A stretch of DNA of 64,000 nucleotides from Chryseobacterium limigenitum (GTDB lineage: Bacteria; Bacteroidota; Bacteroidia; Flavobacteriales; Weeksellaceae), in assembly GCF_900114875.1 (NCBI RefSeq), contig NZ_FPKW01000016.1, forward strand, positions 1 through 64,000, in the 5' to 3' direction. The notes under the pieces were generated by a model that ran no database searches, was not told where the DNA came from, and saw only the letters and a program-made list of their open reading frames with translations. The position numbers were made by a program, and so were the translations under genes. Below, piece after piece: positions 16,407-24,657 of the stretch. The stretch's first letter is position 1; every line of letters starts with the position of its first letter.

Positions 16407-17144
16407 ATGGATTCCAATAAAAAATTAGGCTTAATAGGAAGAAATATTTCTTATTCTTTTTCCAAAAAATACTTCGAAGATAAATTTCAAAAGCTGATGC
16501 TAAAAGGCTTTTCGTATAGTATTTTTGATTTAAATGAAATTAATGAAGTGGAAGCTTTATTTTCAACACCCGACCTTTTGGGTTTTAATGTAACGATTCC
16601 TTATAAAGAAAAAATCATTGATTATCTGGACGAATTAAGTGATGAAGCGGAAAAAATAGGTGCCGTAAACTGTGTTTTAATTCAGGATGGTAAAAAAATC
16701 GGCTACAATACAGATGCCGTCGGCTTTGAAAAAACATTGCTTCTTCATAAAAAATCACATCAGGATTCTGCTTTAATATTAGGAAATGGCGGTGCGGCAA
16801 AAGCTGTAAAATATGCTTTGGATAAGCATGGAATTTCTTCAAAAATCATCTCAAGAAATTCGGAAATTAATTTTGACAACCTGGATAAAGAAACTGTTCA
16901 GAATCATAAAATCATCGTACAATGCACTCCTGTAGGCACTTTCCCGAATGTGGAAGACTGTTTAAACTTCCCTTTTGAAGGTCTTTCAAAGGAACATTTA
17001 ATTATAGATCTTATTTACAATCCAAACTACACGCAATTCATCATTAAAGCTTCAGAAAAAGGAGCAAAAACCGTGAATGGTTATTACATGCTTGAACAGC
17101 AAGCAGAAAAAGCTTGGGAAATTTGGAATTTTCAAAAAAAATAA
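16407..17144 (+). CDS. aroE: Shikimate dehydrogenase
   Basis: A 245-aa NADPH-dependent enzyme that reduces 3-dehydroshikimate to shikimate in aromatic amino-acid synthesis. Catalytic K67 lies in NVTIPYKE and D103 in GYNTDAVGFE. The nucleotide-binding loop is GNGGAAKA (126-133), and the C-terminal QAEKAW closes the substrate lid. The N-terminal SYSFSK is the substrate-binding serine motif. The length matches short Bacteroidota AroE proteins. It lies downstream of a terminator and appears to have its own promoter. Confidence 0.93.
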   Translation: MDSNKKLGLIGRNISYSFSKKYFEDKFQKLMLKGFSYSIFDLNEINEVEALFSTPDLLGFNVTIPYKEKIIDYLDELSDEAEKIGAVNCVLIQDGKKIGYNTDAVGFEKTLLLHKKSHQDSALILGNGGAAKAVKYALDKHGISSKIISRNSEINFDNLDKETVQNHKIIVQCTPVGTFPNVEDCLNFPFEGLSKEHLIIDLIYNPNYTQFIIKASEKGAKTVNGYYMLEQQAEKAWEIWNFQKK

Positions 17145-17210
17145 CATAAATTAGTACTCAAATTGGCTTTTAAGCTATTTTTAAAGGATATTAACTCCAT
17201 TCACATAATA

Positions 17211-17218
17211 TAGATTTG
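17211..17218 (+). promoter_or_regulatory. -7 box of the DUF349 gene
   Basis: TAGATTTG fits TAnnTTTG and ends two bases before the ATG at 17221, again predicting a leaderless or nearly leaderless transcript. Confidence 0.5.
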
Positions 17219-17220
17219 CT

Positions 17221-19026
17221 ATGACAACAGAAAATAATCTTTCTGAAAACGAAGAAAATAAAATTTCTACCGAAGTATCTCCAGAAGAAACATCAGAGAA
17301 CACCGTACCTGCTCAGGAAAATGCACATGAAGATGATGCAGAACATCATGAGGAGCATGCTGTTGCGGATATCACATTGAGCGAGGCTTTGAAGGAAATG
17401 GAAAAAATCATCAACACGCCTAATGCCGGTGAAGATTTTAGAAAATTCAATGTACTAAAAGAAAAAGCAAGTCATTTTATCCACGATGAAGTGGAAGACA
17501 AAAAACATGAATATGTAGAAGGCGGAAATCCGGCTGAAAATTTCAGTTACGAGCATCCTTCACAGGCTAGATTTTCTGCCTTGGTTAATATTTTCAGAGA
17601 AAAACACGACGATTTCCAAAAAGGACAGGAAGAAGAGCAGAAAAAAAATCTGGATCACCGTCAAAGTATCATCGAAAGACTTAAAAATCTTTATACCAAT
17701 TCTGAACCGGGAACTAATCTTTTCAAATCTATTCGTGAGATAAAAGAAGAGTGGTCGCATGCGGGACAGGTTGCAAAATCTGAATTCAAGATTCTTAACA
17801 ACAATTATTTCCACCATTTGAACCAGTTTTATCAGATGTTGGATCTTAATAAAGAATTTTTGGAGCAGGAATACAGTCACAATCTTGAAAAAAGAGAACA
17901 CATTATTGCTCGCGCTAAAGAATTGGAGAACGAACCAGTAATCCAAAAAGCATTAAACGAATTACAATATCTTCATAAACTTTGGAAGGAGGAAGCAGAA
18001 CCTGTTGCAGAAGAATTCCGTGAGAAGACTTGGGAAGAATTTAAAGAAATTTCCAACAAAATCCACGAAAGAAAATCTGAGCTTTCTGCGGCGATTGAAT
18101 CTGAGCAAAATGAAAATTTTGAAAAGAAAAATCAGATCATCACAGAAATCAAAAAACTTTCTGAGCCGTCTGATACTCCGAACCACAGCTATTGGCAGAA
18201 TTCCATCAAAAGAGTTGAAGATCTTCGTTCTGAGTTTTTAAAAACCGGAAGTGTTCCAAGAAAATCTTCCAATCAAAACTGGAATGATTTTAAAACAACA
18301 CTCAGAGCTTTTAATACTGCAAAAAACAATTACTATAAGTCTTTAAAAGGTTCTCAGCAGACCAATCTGGATGAAAAATTAAAATTGATCCAGACTGCAA
18401 AAGACAATATGAATAATGAAGAGTGGGATATCGCAGTTCCGTTATTCAAAAAGCTACAGGAAGACTGGAAAAAAGTTGGTCACGTTCCAAAGAGTATGAC
18501 GAACAAGATCTGGGATGAGTTCCGTGATGCATGTAATACTTTCTTCAACAATTACAGAGAAAAAAGCAACGCTTCTACCGATAACTGGAAAGAAAATTAC
18601 AAGCACAAAAAAGAAATTCTTGAAGACTTAAAAACCGTTTCAAACGAAGAAGGAAGTATTGAGAGAATTGAAGCTATAAAATCTGCCTGGAACAATATCG
18701 GAAAAGTTCCAAGAGATAAAATTGCGATCAATTCTGAATTCAACAAAACGTTGAGAGAGAAATTGAAGCTGAATAAGATCAACGAACTTGAATTAAAAGA
18801 AGAAGGTTTATCTGAAAACCAATTAACCGATAAAGCAAGAAAAATCAAGAGCCAAATTTCTGACCTTGAATCTGAAATAGTGAAATTGGAAAACAACTTG
18901 GCGTTCTTCAAAAACCCGTCAAGAGAAAATCTTATGTTGAAGGATACTTTCGATTCGATCGACGAGAAGAAAGCTCATTTGGAAACTTTAAAACAAAATC
19001 TTCACAAAATTATCGCTGGAGAATAA
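17221..19026 (+). CDS. DUF349-domain coiled-coil protein
   Basis: A 601-aa acidic, highly charged, mostly helical cytosolic protein. After a Glu/His-rich disordered N-terminus (about 1-50) come several DUF349 repeats, each with a W...G.VP-type core: SHAGQVAKS, LKTGSVPRKSS, KKVGHVPKSM and NNIGKVPRDK. A C-terminal coiled coil follows (about 535-600). The family is universal in Bacteroidota; biochemical function is unknown. It is monocistronic with its own promoter box and a terminator-like hairpin after it. Confidence 0.85.
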   Translation: MTTENNLSENEENKISTEVSPEETSENTVPAQENAHEDDAEHHEEHAVADITLSEALKEMEKIINTPNAGEDFRKFNVLKEKASHFIHDEVEDKKHEYVEGGNPAENFSYEHPSQARFSALVNIFREKHDDFQKGQEEEQKKNLDHRQSIIERLKNLYTNSEPGTNLFKSIREIKEEWSHAGQVAKSEFKILNNNYFHHLNQFYQMLDLNKEFLEQEYSHNLEKREHIIARAKELENEPVIQKALNELQYLHKLWKEEAEPVAEEFREKTWEEFKEISNKIHERKSELSAAIESEQNENFEKKNQIITEIKKLSEPSDTPNHSYWQNSIKRVEDLRSEFLKTGSVPRKSSNQNWNDFKTTLRAFNTAKNNYYKSLKGSQQTNLDEKLKLIQTAKDNMNNEEWDIAVPLFKKLQEDWKKVGHVPKSMTNKIWDEFRDACNTFFNNYREKSNASTDNWKENYKHKKEILEDLKTVSNEEGSIERIEAIKSAWNNIGKVPRDKIAINSEFNKTLREKLKLNKINELELKEEGLSENQLTDKARKIKSQISDLESEIVKLENNLAFFKNPSRENLMLKDTFDSIDEKKAHLETLKQNLHKIIAGE

Positions 19027-19042
19027 AATAATTTAAAATCTA

Positions 19043-19080
19043 AAAAAGGCGGAGCAAAGAAATTTGTCTTCGCTTTTTTC
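19043..19080 (+). terminator. Imperfect terminator between DUF349 gene and ribD
   Basis: GCGGAGCAAA pairs imperfectly with TTTGTCTTCGC around GAAA, and a run of T follows. It sits just ahead of the ribD ATG at 19087. Confidence 0.5.
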
Positions 19081-19086
19081 TTTACT

Positions 19087-20106
19087 ATGCAGGACGAATT
19101 TTATATAAAAAGATGTATCGAATTGGCTCAGAAAGCTTTGGGCAAAACCTATCCAAACCCCTTGGTAGGAAGCGTTATCGTTCATAACGGAGAAATTATC
19201 GGTGAAGGTTATCATCATAAAGCCGGTGAAAATCATGCTGAAATCAATGCTATTAATTCGGTAAAAAACAAAGATCTCATTCCTGAATCCACTATTTATG
19301 TTTCTTTGGAACCTTGTGCGCATTATGGAAAAACTCCGCCTTGTGCTTTAAAAATTAAGGAACTTGGTTTCAAAAAAGTAGTAATTGGTGCAATGGATTC
19401 TCATGATAAAGTGAACGGAAAAGGAAAAAAAATTATTCAGGATGCAGGAATTGAAGCTATTTCAGGCGTTTTAGAAAACAAATGTATCGACCTTAATAAA
19501 AGATTTTTCACTTATCACGAAAAGCAAAGACCTTATATTATTCTAAAATGGGCAGAATCCGGAGACGGATTTATGGACAAAGATTTTAAGCCCTACTCTA
19601 TTTCAAATTCTTTGGTGAACCAATTCGTTCATCAGTTAAGAGCTGACGAACATGCGATTTTAGTTGGAACTCAAACTGCTCTGAATGACAATCCAAGCCT
19701 TACTGTAAGAAATGTTGAAGGCGTAAATCCCGTAAGAATTTTAATTGATTTTGATTTAAAAATTCCAAGAGATTTTAAAATATACAATAACGAGGCAAAA
19801 ACTTTAATTTTTAATACAACTAAAGACGGAATTGAAGGAAATATTCATTTTATTAAAATTGAAAAAGAAAATTTTCTATCAGATTTAATGAAAGCTTTAT
19901 ATAAAGAACACATTCAATCTGTAATTATTGAAGGCGGAAGTTTTACTTTACAGCAATTCATTAATGCAAATCTTTGGGATGAAGCGATTGTCATTAAAAA
20001 TGAAAATTTAAAGTTGGAAAATGGGACAAATGCTCCGGAATTCCAGTATAGTCCCAGTAAAATTGAGAATTTTAGAGATAATGTAATCCAATTTTATAAG
20101 AAATAA
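19087..20106 (+). CDS. ribD: Bifunctional riboflavin biosynthesis deaminase/reductase
   Basis: A 339-aa enzyme for two riboflavin steps, deamination of the pyrimidine and reduction of its ribosyl side chain. The N-terminal deaminase domain (about 1-145) has zinc ligands in HAE (H50, E52) and EPCAHYGKTPPC (C77, C86). The C-terminal reductase domain (about 148-339) begins at PYIILKWAESGDG and includes VIIEGGSFTLQQF. Both halves are complete. It is followed after five bases by the YigZ-family gene. Confidence 0.93.
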   Translation: MQDEFYIKRCIELAQKALGKTYPNPLVGSVIVHNGEIIGEGYHHKAGENHAEINAINSVKNKDLIPESTIYVSLEPCAHYGKTPPCALKIKELGFKKVVIGAMDSHDKVNGKGKKIIQDAGIEAISGVLENKCIDLNKRFFTYHEKQRPYIILKWAESGDGFMDKDFKPYSISNSLVNQFVHQLRADEHAILVGTQTALNDNPSLTVRNVEGVNPVRILIDFDLKIPRDFKIYNNEAKTLIFNTTKDGIEGNIHFIKIEKENFLSDLMKALYKEHIQSVIIEGGSFTLQQFINANLWDEAIVIKNENLKLENGTNAPEFQYSPSKIENFRDNVIQFYKK

Positions 20107-20111
20107 GAATA

Positions 20112-20717
20112 ATGGCGTTCGAGTACAAAACCATAGAAAAACCCATAGAAAATACTTTACTGAAAGAAAAAGGAAGCAAGTTCATTGGATTTGCCTTCCC
20201 TGTAAATAATGAAACTGAGCTTAAAACTACTTTAGAAAAAATTAGATCAGAGCATCCAAAAGCAACCCATCATTGTTACGCTTTCAGAATGGGTTTAAAT
20301 GGAGAGAATTATCGTGCAAATGACGACGGCGAACCATCCGGAAGTGCAGGATTACCAATTTACAATCAATTATTGGCTCATGAAATTACAAATGTTCTGG
20401 TGATCTCAGTCCGTTATTATGGCGGGACAAAACTGGGAGTTTCAGGCTTGGTTAAGGCTTATAAAGAATGTGCAAAAATCACTTTAGAAGAAGCCAACAT
20501 CATCACAAAAGAATTGGAGACGGAAATAGAAATTCAGTTTAATTTTAATCAACAAAACACAATTTTCACATTGCTTTCTAAATTTGATGCTAAGGTTTTA
20601 AATTTTGACGCTAATGAAAACTGTATCCTCACAGCGTCATTAAAAATAGCACAAAAAGAAAGCATCTCAGACAAATTGTCAGAGATGCATAATATTTCGT
20701 TTGAATTTATTGATTAA
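20112..20717 (+). CDS. YigZ/IMPACT family protein
   Basis: A 201-aa protein of the UPF0029/IMPACT family. The N-terminal domain carries the signature DDGEPSGSAG and VRYYGGTKLGVSGL, and a short C-terminal ferredoxin-like domain follows (about 135-200). The bacterial family is of uncertain function; eukaryotic IMPACT regulates translation. It is co-transcribed with ribD. Its stop overlaps the stop of the convergent metallopeptidase gene by four bases. Confidence 0.88.
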   Translation: MAFEYKTIEKPIENTLLKEKGSKFIGFAFPVNNETELKTTLEKIRSEHPKATHHCYAFRMGLNGENYRANDDGEPSGSAGLPIYNQLLAHEITNVLVISVRYYGGTKLGVSGLVKAYKECAKITLEEANIITKELETEIEIQFNFNQQNTIFTLLSKFDAKVLNFDANENCILTASLKIAQKESISDKLSEMHNISFEFID

Positions 20718-21424
20718 TTTCTTCTTCCTCCCATCAATAAAGATGCCCAGTAAAGAAGTTGTGCTAAAGATCCGATTGCTGCTACAACATAAGTTCTCGC
20801 TGCCCATTTCAGGCTGTCCTGAACACCAACGTATTCTTCAGCAGTAACAGTTCCGGTATCTTTAAGCCATTTCATTGCTCTGTTGCTCGCATCATATTCC
20901 ACAGGAAGCGTCACAAAAGCAAAAAGAGTAGTAAAGGCAAACATCAAAACTCCGATCGCCAAAACTATTGTATTTCCGTTTGGATCTTGAATTGATCGAG
21001 TCGCAGCCATAATACCAATACCTGCGATAAGAACAAATTGCATCAAATTAGAACTGATATTAACAATAGGAACCAATTTTGAGCGCAATTGAAGCATAGA
21101 ATATCCCACAGCATGTTGCACGGCGTGACCACATTCGTGAGCAGCAACAGCTGCAGCCGCGGCATTTCTCTGCATATAAACACCTTCAGAAAGATTGACG
21201 GTTTTGTCAGCAGGATTATAATGATCTGTCAACTGTCCGGGAACCGAAATCACCTGAACATCGTTAATTCCATTATCTCTCAACATTTTTTCTGCAACTT
21301 CTTTTCCGGAAAGCCCATTTCTAAGATGTACATTGGAATAATATGCAAACTTGGATTTCAATTTTGATGAAACGTACCAGCTTACCAACATTGAAATACC
21401 AATAATTATGTAATAACCAATCAT
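20714..21424 (-). CDS. Membrane zinc metallopeptidase, YugP family
   Basis: A 236-aa membrane protein. One N-terminal helix is followed by a catalytic HECGH (HExxH) in AAHECGHAVQH near residue 100, then two further hydrophobic helices (about 130-175) and a C-terminal one (about 212-232). This is the neutral zinc metallopeptidase family (YugP, DUF2300-like naming varies) found across Bacteroidota; the substrate is unknown. The gene stands alone on the minus strand, convergent with ribD-yigZ. Confidence 0.85.
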   Translation of the reverse strand: MIGYYIIIGISMLVSWYVSSKLKSKFAYYSNVHLRNGLSGKEVAEKMLRDNGINDVQVISVPGQLTDHYNPADKTVNLSEGVYMQRNAAAAAVAAHECGHAVQHAVGYSMLQLRSKLVPIVNISSNLMQFVLIAGIGIMAATRSIQDPNGNTIVLAIGVLMFAFTTLFAFVTLPVEYDASNRAMKWLKDTGTVTAEEYVGVQDSLKWAARTYVVAAIGSLAQLLYWASLLMGGRRN

Positions 21425-21498
21425 TTTTATTTGATTTAATGTATAATTTTAACCTTTAAGATATAAAAACTGTGCCAAAGTATTACATTTTATTTATT

Positions 21499-21506
21499 TA
21501 TATTTG
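21499..21506 (+). promoter_or_regulatory. -7 box of the GNAT-like gene
   Basis: TATATTTG is an exact TAnnTTTG match ending 24 bp before the ATG at 21531. Confidence 0.6.
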
Positions 21507-21530
21507 CTTTACAATTAGCCCTACTAAACT

Positions 21531-22664
21531 ATGTCTACAATTGCAATTATTGAAGTAAAAAGCCAAAAAGAATTAAAACAATTTGTAAGATTTCCGATGG
21601 ATCTTTATAAAAACAACCCTTACTATGTTCCTTCTTTTATTAAGGATGAATTTAAAATTTGGGATGCAAAAGAAAATCCGGCTTTAAACTATTCAGAATC
21701 AAAACAATATCTGGCAATAAAAAACAATAAGGTAGTTGGAAGAATCGCCGTGATCATCAATCATAAAGAGGAAAAAGAATTAGGCGTTAAAAAAGTCCGT
21801 TTCGGGTGGATTGATTTTATTGATGATAAAGAAGTTTCGGAAGCTTTAATTCAAAAAGCCATTGACTACGCCAAAGAAAATAACATTGACAAAATTGAGG
21901 GACCAATGGGTTTCACAAACCTTGATAAAGCAGGAATGCTAACGATGGGCTTCGACAAATTGGCAACAATGATCGGTATTTACAATCACGAATATTATCC
22001 TAAACATCTTGAAGATCTTGGACTTACAAAAGAAAAAGAATGGGTAGAATTTGAGATGAATTTTCCCAAAATTTTACCTGAAAAAGTAGAGAAATTCAGT
22101 GGTCTAATTGCTCAGAAATACAAGCTTAAAGTTCTACATTTCAATTCAAAAGAAGAGATTTTACCCTATGTAGAACCTATGTTTAAATTATTAGATGAAA
22201 CTTATAAACATCTTTCAACATACACTCCAATTTCTGATGAACAGATCCAGACCTACAGAGAAAAATACTTCCCTTTTATTGATAAAAACTATGTAATTTG
22301 TGTTGTTGATGAAAACCAGGAATTGGTTTCTTTTGCAATCACAATGCCCTCATATTCAAAAGCTTTACAGAAATCTAAAGGTAAATTATTTCCGTTTGGA
22401 TGGTGGCATTTTTTACAGGCAAGCAAGAAAAATGACAGAGCCAATTTTTACCTTATCGGAATTCACCCTGAATATCAGAGACGTGGTGTAACGGCTATTA
22501 TTTTCAAAGAAATTTTCGTCCGATTTACAAGTATGGGAATTGATTTCGCAGAAACCAACCCTGAATTAGAGGAAAACAAGAGTGTACAGGTTCTTTGGCA
22601 GGATTACAATCCTACAAACCATAAAAGAAGAAGAACGTACTCTCTGAATATAAGTAATGAGTAA
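21531..22664 (+). CDS. GNAT-superfamily acetyltransferase-like protein
   Basis: A 377-aa cytosolic protein, probably two GNAT-like domains. The C-terminal half has an acetyl-CoA-binding-type loop HPEYQRRGVTAIIFKE near 322-337, and the N-terminal half carries VVGRIAVIINH. The family is common in Bacteroidota as a long N-acetyltransferase-like protein of unknown substrate. It is followed 89 bp later by a tiny membrane protein gene. Confidence 0.7.
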   Translation: MSTIAIIEVKSQKELKQFVRFPMDLYKNNPYYVPSFIKDEFKIWDAKENPALNYSESKQYLAIKNNKVVGRIAVIINHKEEKELGVKKVRFGWIDFIDDKEVSEALIQKAIDYAKENNIDKIEGPMGFTNLDKAGMLTMGFDKLATMIGIYNHEYYPKHLEDLGLTKEKEWVEFEMNFPKILPEKVEKFSGLIAQKYKLKVLHFNSKEEILPYVEPMFKLLDETYKHLSTYTPISDEQIQTYREKYFPFIDKNYVICVVDENQELVSFAITMPSYSKALQKSKGKLFPFGWWHFLQASKKNDRANFYLIGIHPEYQRRGVTAIIFKEIFVRFTSMGIDFAETNPELEENKSVQVLWQDYNPTNHKRRRTYSLNISNE

Positions 22665-22753
22665 TTGGTAATCTTACCAATTTTCAACACACTCAATAAC
22701 TTCATCTCTAAAACCCTCAAACTCTAAAACTCACAAACCCCTACCACCCAATA

Positions 22754-22930
22754 ATGAAGCCACATCTTATTATTTTTGCGATTTTAATTGCAGGTTTTAT
22801 CGCTTATAATTTGTTCTTTAAAATGGAAGACGACAGAACAAATACTGTAGTTAACATAATGTACGCAAGTATCCTTTTTGCTTACATTTCGTTTATGGCC
22901 TACTCTGTCCTCAAAAAAATGAAGAAATAA
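22754..22930 (+). CDS. 58-aa two-helix membrane protein
   Basis: An ATG at 22754 opens a 58-codon frame ending in TAA at 22928-22930. It encodes two hydrophobic stretches, LIIFAILIAGFIAYNLFF and IMYASILFAYISFMAYSV, joined by a charged loop KMEDDRTN, and ends KKMKK. The pattern is of a small hairpin inner-membrane protein. It is preceded by a G-free leader of about 70 bases. It lies just upstream of the nuo promoter; no link to complex I is shown. Confidence 0.7.
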   Translation: MKPHLIIFAILIAGFIAYNLFFKMEDDRTNTVVNIMYASILFAYISFMAYSVLKKMKK

Positions 22931-23020
22931 CAACTATTTTTATTGATTCTAAATTACCGCTTTTCCTAATTTTAATCCCACTTTTAAGGTTATTAATTTC
23001 ATGCTTTCTTGTTTATTCTG

Positions 23021-23028
23021 TAAATTTG
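23021..23028 (+). promoter_or_regulatory. -7 box of the nuo operon
   Basis: TAAATTTG is an exact TAnnTTTG match, 23 bp before the nuoA ATG. Transcription would begin near 23032. A three-codon reading frame (ATG at 23044) lies in the leader and its TGA overlaps the nuoA ATG. Confidence 0.65.
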
Positions 23029-23051
23029 CAAATTGAGATAATAATGCAAAA

Positions 23052-23423
23052 ATGAATTTACCTGAAAGTTATATTCCAATCCTTATCCAAGCCGGTGTTG
23101 CGGTTGCTTTCGTAGCAGTTTCATTACTTGGAGCGCATTTTTTAGGCCCACAGCAGAAAAAAGGAAATTCTGTTAAAAACCAAAGCTGGGAATGTGGAGT
23201 TCCTGTGGAAGGAAATGCCAGAACACCGTTTTCTATCAAGTATTTCTTGACTGCGGTATTATTCGTACTATTCGATATTGAAATCGTATTTTTTTATCCT
23301 TACGCTGTAAACTTCAGAGAATTCGGATTTGAAGGATTCTTTGCCGTACTTACATTCGTTGCGATTTTCTTCGTAGCATTTTTCTATGTTTGGAAACGCG
23401 GTGCGTTAGATTGGGATAAATAA
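23052..23423 (+). CDS. nuoA: NADH-quinone oxidoreductase subunit A
   Basis: A 123-aa inner-membrane subunit of proton-pumping complex I, with three transmembrane helices (about 10-30, 60-82, 90-112). The conserved loop WECGVPVEGNARTPFSIKYF and helix LFDIEIVFFYPYA carry the cysteine and acidic residues near the quinone channel. It is the first gene of the nuo operon. The ATG overlaps the stop of a three-codon upstream frame. Confidence 0.96.
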   Translation: MNLPESYIPILIQAGVAVAFVAVSLLGAHFLGPQQKKGNSVKNQSWECGVPVEGNARTPFSIKYFLTAVLFVLFDIEIVFFYPYAVNFREFGFEGFFAVLTFVAIFFVAFFYVWKRGALDWDK

Positions 23424-23525
23424 AAATTTTAAATTAAAAATTATAAATTTTAGATGATGATTTTAAACTAAAGTTAACATTAACAACAATTTAGAATCTA
23501 ATTTAAAATCTAAAATCACTACAAA

Positions 23526-24086
23526 ATGTCAGATAACAAACCAGTAATAAGAACAGATGCACCTGCTCCCGAAGGATTTGAAGGAGAAGGCTTTTTCGCA
23601 ACGAAACTGAGCAGTGTAATCGGGATGGCTAGAAAGTTCTCTCTTTGGCCGTTACCATTTGCAACCTCTTGTTGTGGTATCGAGTTTATGGCTACCCTGA
23701 ACCCCACTTATGATGCTTCAAGATTTGGTATGGAAAGAAACTCTTTCTCACCAAGACAGGCAGATATGTTGATGGTTTGCGGAACGATATCTAAAAAATT
23801 AGGCCCCGTCCTGAAAGAAGTGTATACTCAGATGGCTGAGCCAAAATGGGTCGTTGCTGTTGGAGCTTGTGCTTCCAGCGGTGGTATTTTTGATACATAC
23901 TCTGTTTTACAGGGAATTGATAAAATTATTCCGGTTGACGTTTACGTTCCCGGATGCCCGCCAAGACCGGAGCAGATTATTGAAGGTGTAATGCAGGTTC
24001 AGGCTTTAGCAGAAAGCGAAAGCATCAGAAGAAGAGATATGCCTGAATACCAAAAATTACTAGATTCTTACAACATTAGCAACTAA
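23526..24086 (+). CDS. nuoB: NADH-quinone oxidoreductase subunit B
   Basis: A 186-aa peripheral-arm subunit holding cluster N2, the last iron-sulfur cluster before quinone. Cluster cysteines are seen in FATSCCGIEF, GACASSGG and VPGCPPRPE. Length and motifs are standard. A 102-bp spacer with an AT-rich inverted repeat separates it from nuoA, and nuoC follows after five bases. Confidence 0.97.
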   Translation: MSDNKPVIRTDAPAPEGFEGEGFFATKLSSVIGMARKFSLWPLPFATSCCGIEFMATLNPTYDASRFGMERNSFSPRQADMLMVCGTISKKLGPVLKEVYTQMAEPKWVVAVGACASSGGIFDTYSVLQGIDKIIPVDVYVPGCPPRPEQIIEGVMQVQALAESESIRRRDMPEYQKLLDSYNISN

Positions 24087-24091
24087 CGGAA

Positions 24092-24586
24092 ATGACAAAC
24101 GAATTTGTATTAGAAGCAATCACAAGAGAATTTCCGGAATCTGTAATTTCAAGTTCAGAACCTTATGGAATGCTGACTGTTGAAGTGAAGAAAGAGGATA
24201 TTAAAAAGATTATTCACTATCTTAGAGATTCATCGCTGGAATTTAATTTTCTTACAGATATTTGTGGAATCCATTACCCTGAATATCCGGACAAAGAAAT
24301 AGGTGTTGTATATCATTTACATAATATGATGGCCAATTTCAGAATCCGTTTGAAAATATTTATGTCCAGAGAAAATATCGAAGTTGATTCTCTTGTAGAA
24401 TTATACGCCGGAGCCAACTGGATGGAAAGAGAAACTTTTGATTTCTACGGAATTAAATTTAAAGGACATCCTGATCTTAGAGCTATTTTAAATATGGAAG
24501 ATCTTGGATACCACCCAATGTTGAAAGAATATCGTCTTGAAGATGGCACAAGAACAGACAAGAACGATAGCATGTTCGGAAGATAA
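24092..24586 (+). CDS. nuoC: NADH-quinone oxidoreductase subunit C
   Basis: A 164-aa 30-kDa-type subunit of the hydrophilic arm, needed for assembly next to the quinone-binding NuoD. The signature is ERETFDFYGIKFKGHPDLRAIL, followed by YHPMLKEYRLEDGTR. NuoC and NuoD are separate proteins here, unlike the NuoCD fusion in enterobacteria. Confidence 0.95.
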   Translation: MTNEFVLEAITREFPESVISSSEPYGMLTVEVKKEDIKKIIHYLRDSSLEFNFLTDICGIHYPEYPDKEIGVVYHLHNMMANFRIRLKIFMSRENIEVDSLVELYAGANWMERETFDFYGIKFKGHPDLRAILNMEDLGYHPMLKEYRLEDGTRTDKNDSMFGR

Positions 24587-24628
24587 AATTAAAATATAAA
24601 TGATTAATGATGATTGATGAATGATCAA

Positions 24629-24642
24629 TTATCGCTTATCAA
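24629..24642. repeat. Intergenic repeat shared with 63297-63310
   Basis: TTATCGCTTATCAA here is the exact reverse complement of TTGATAAGCGATAA at 63297-63310, with further similarity around both. It lies in the nuoC-nuoD spacer. This looks like a dispersed intergenic palindromic repeat. Confidence 0.5.
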
Positions 24643-24657
24643 TATCAATTATATATT

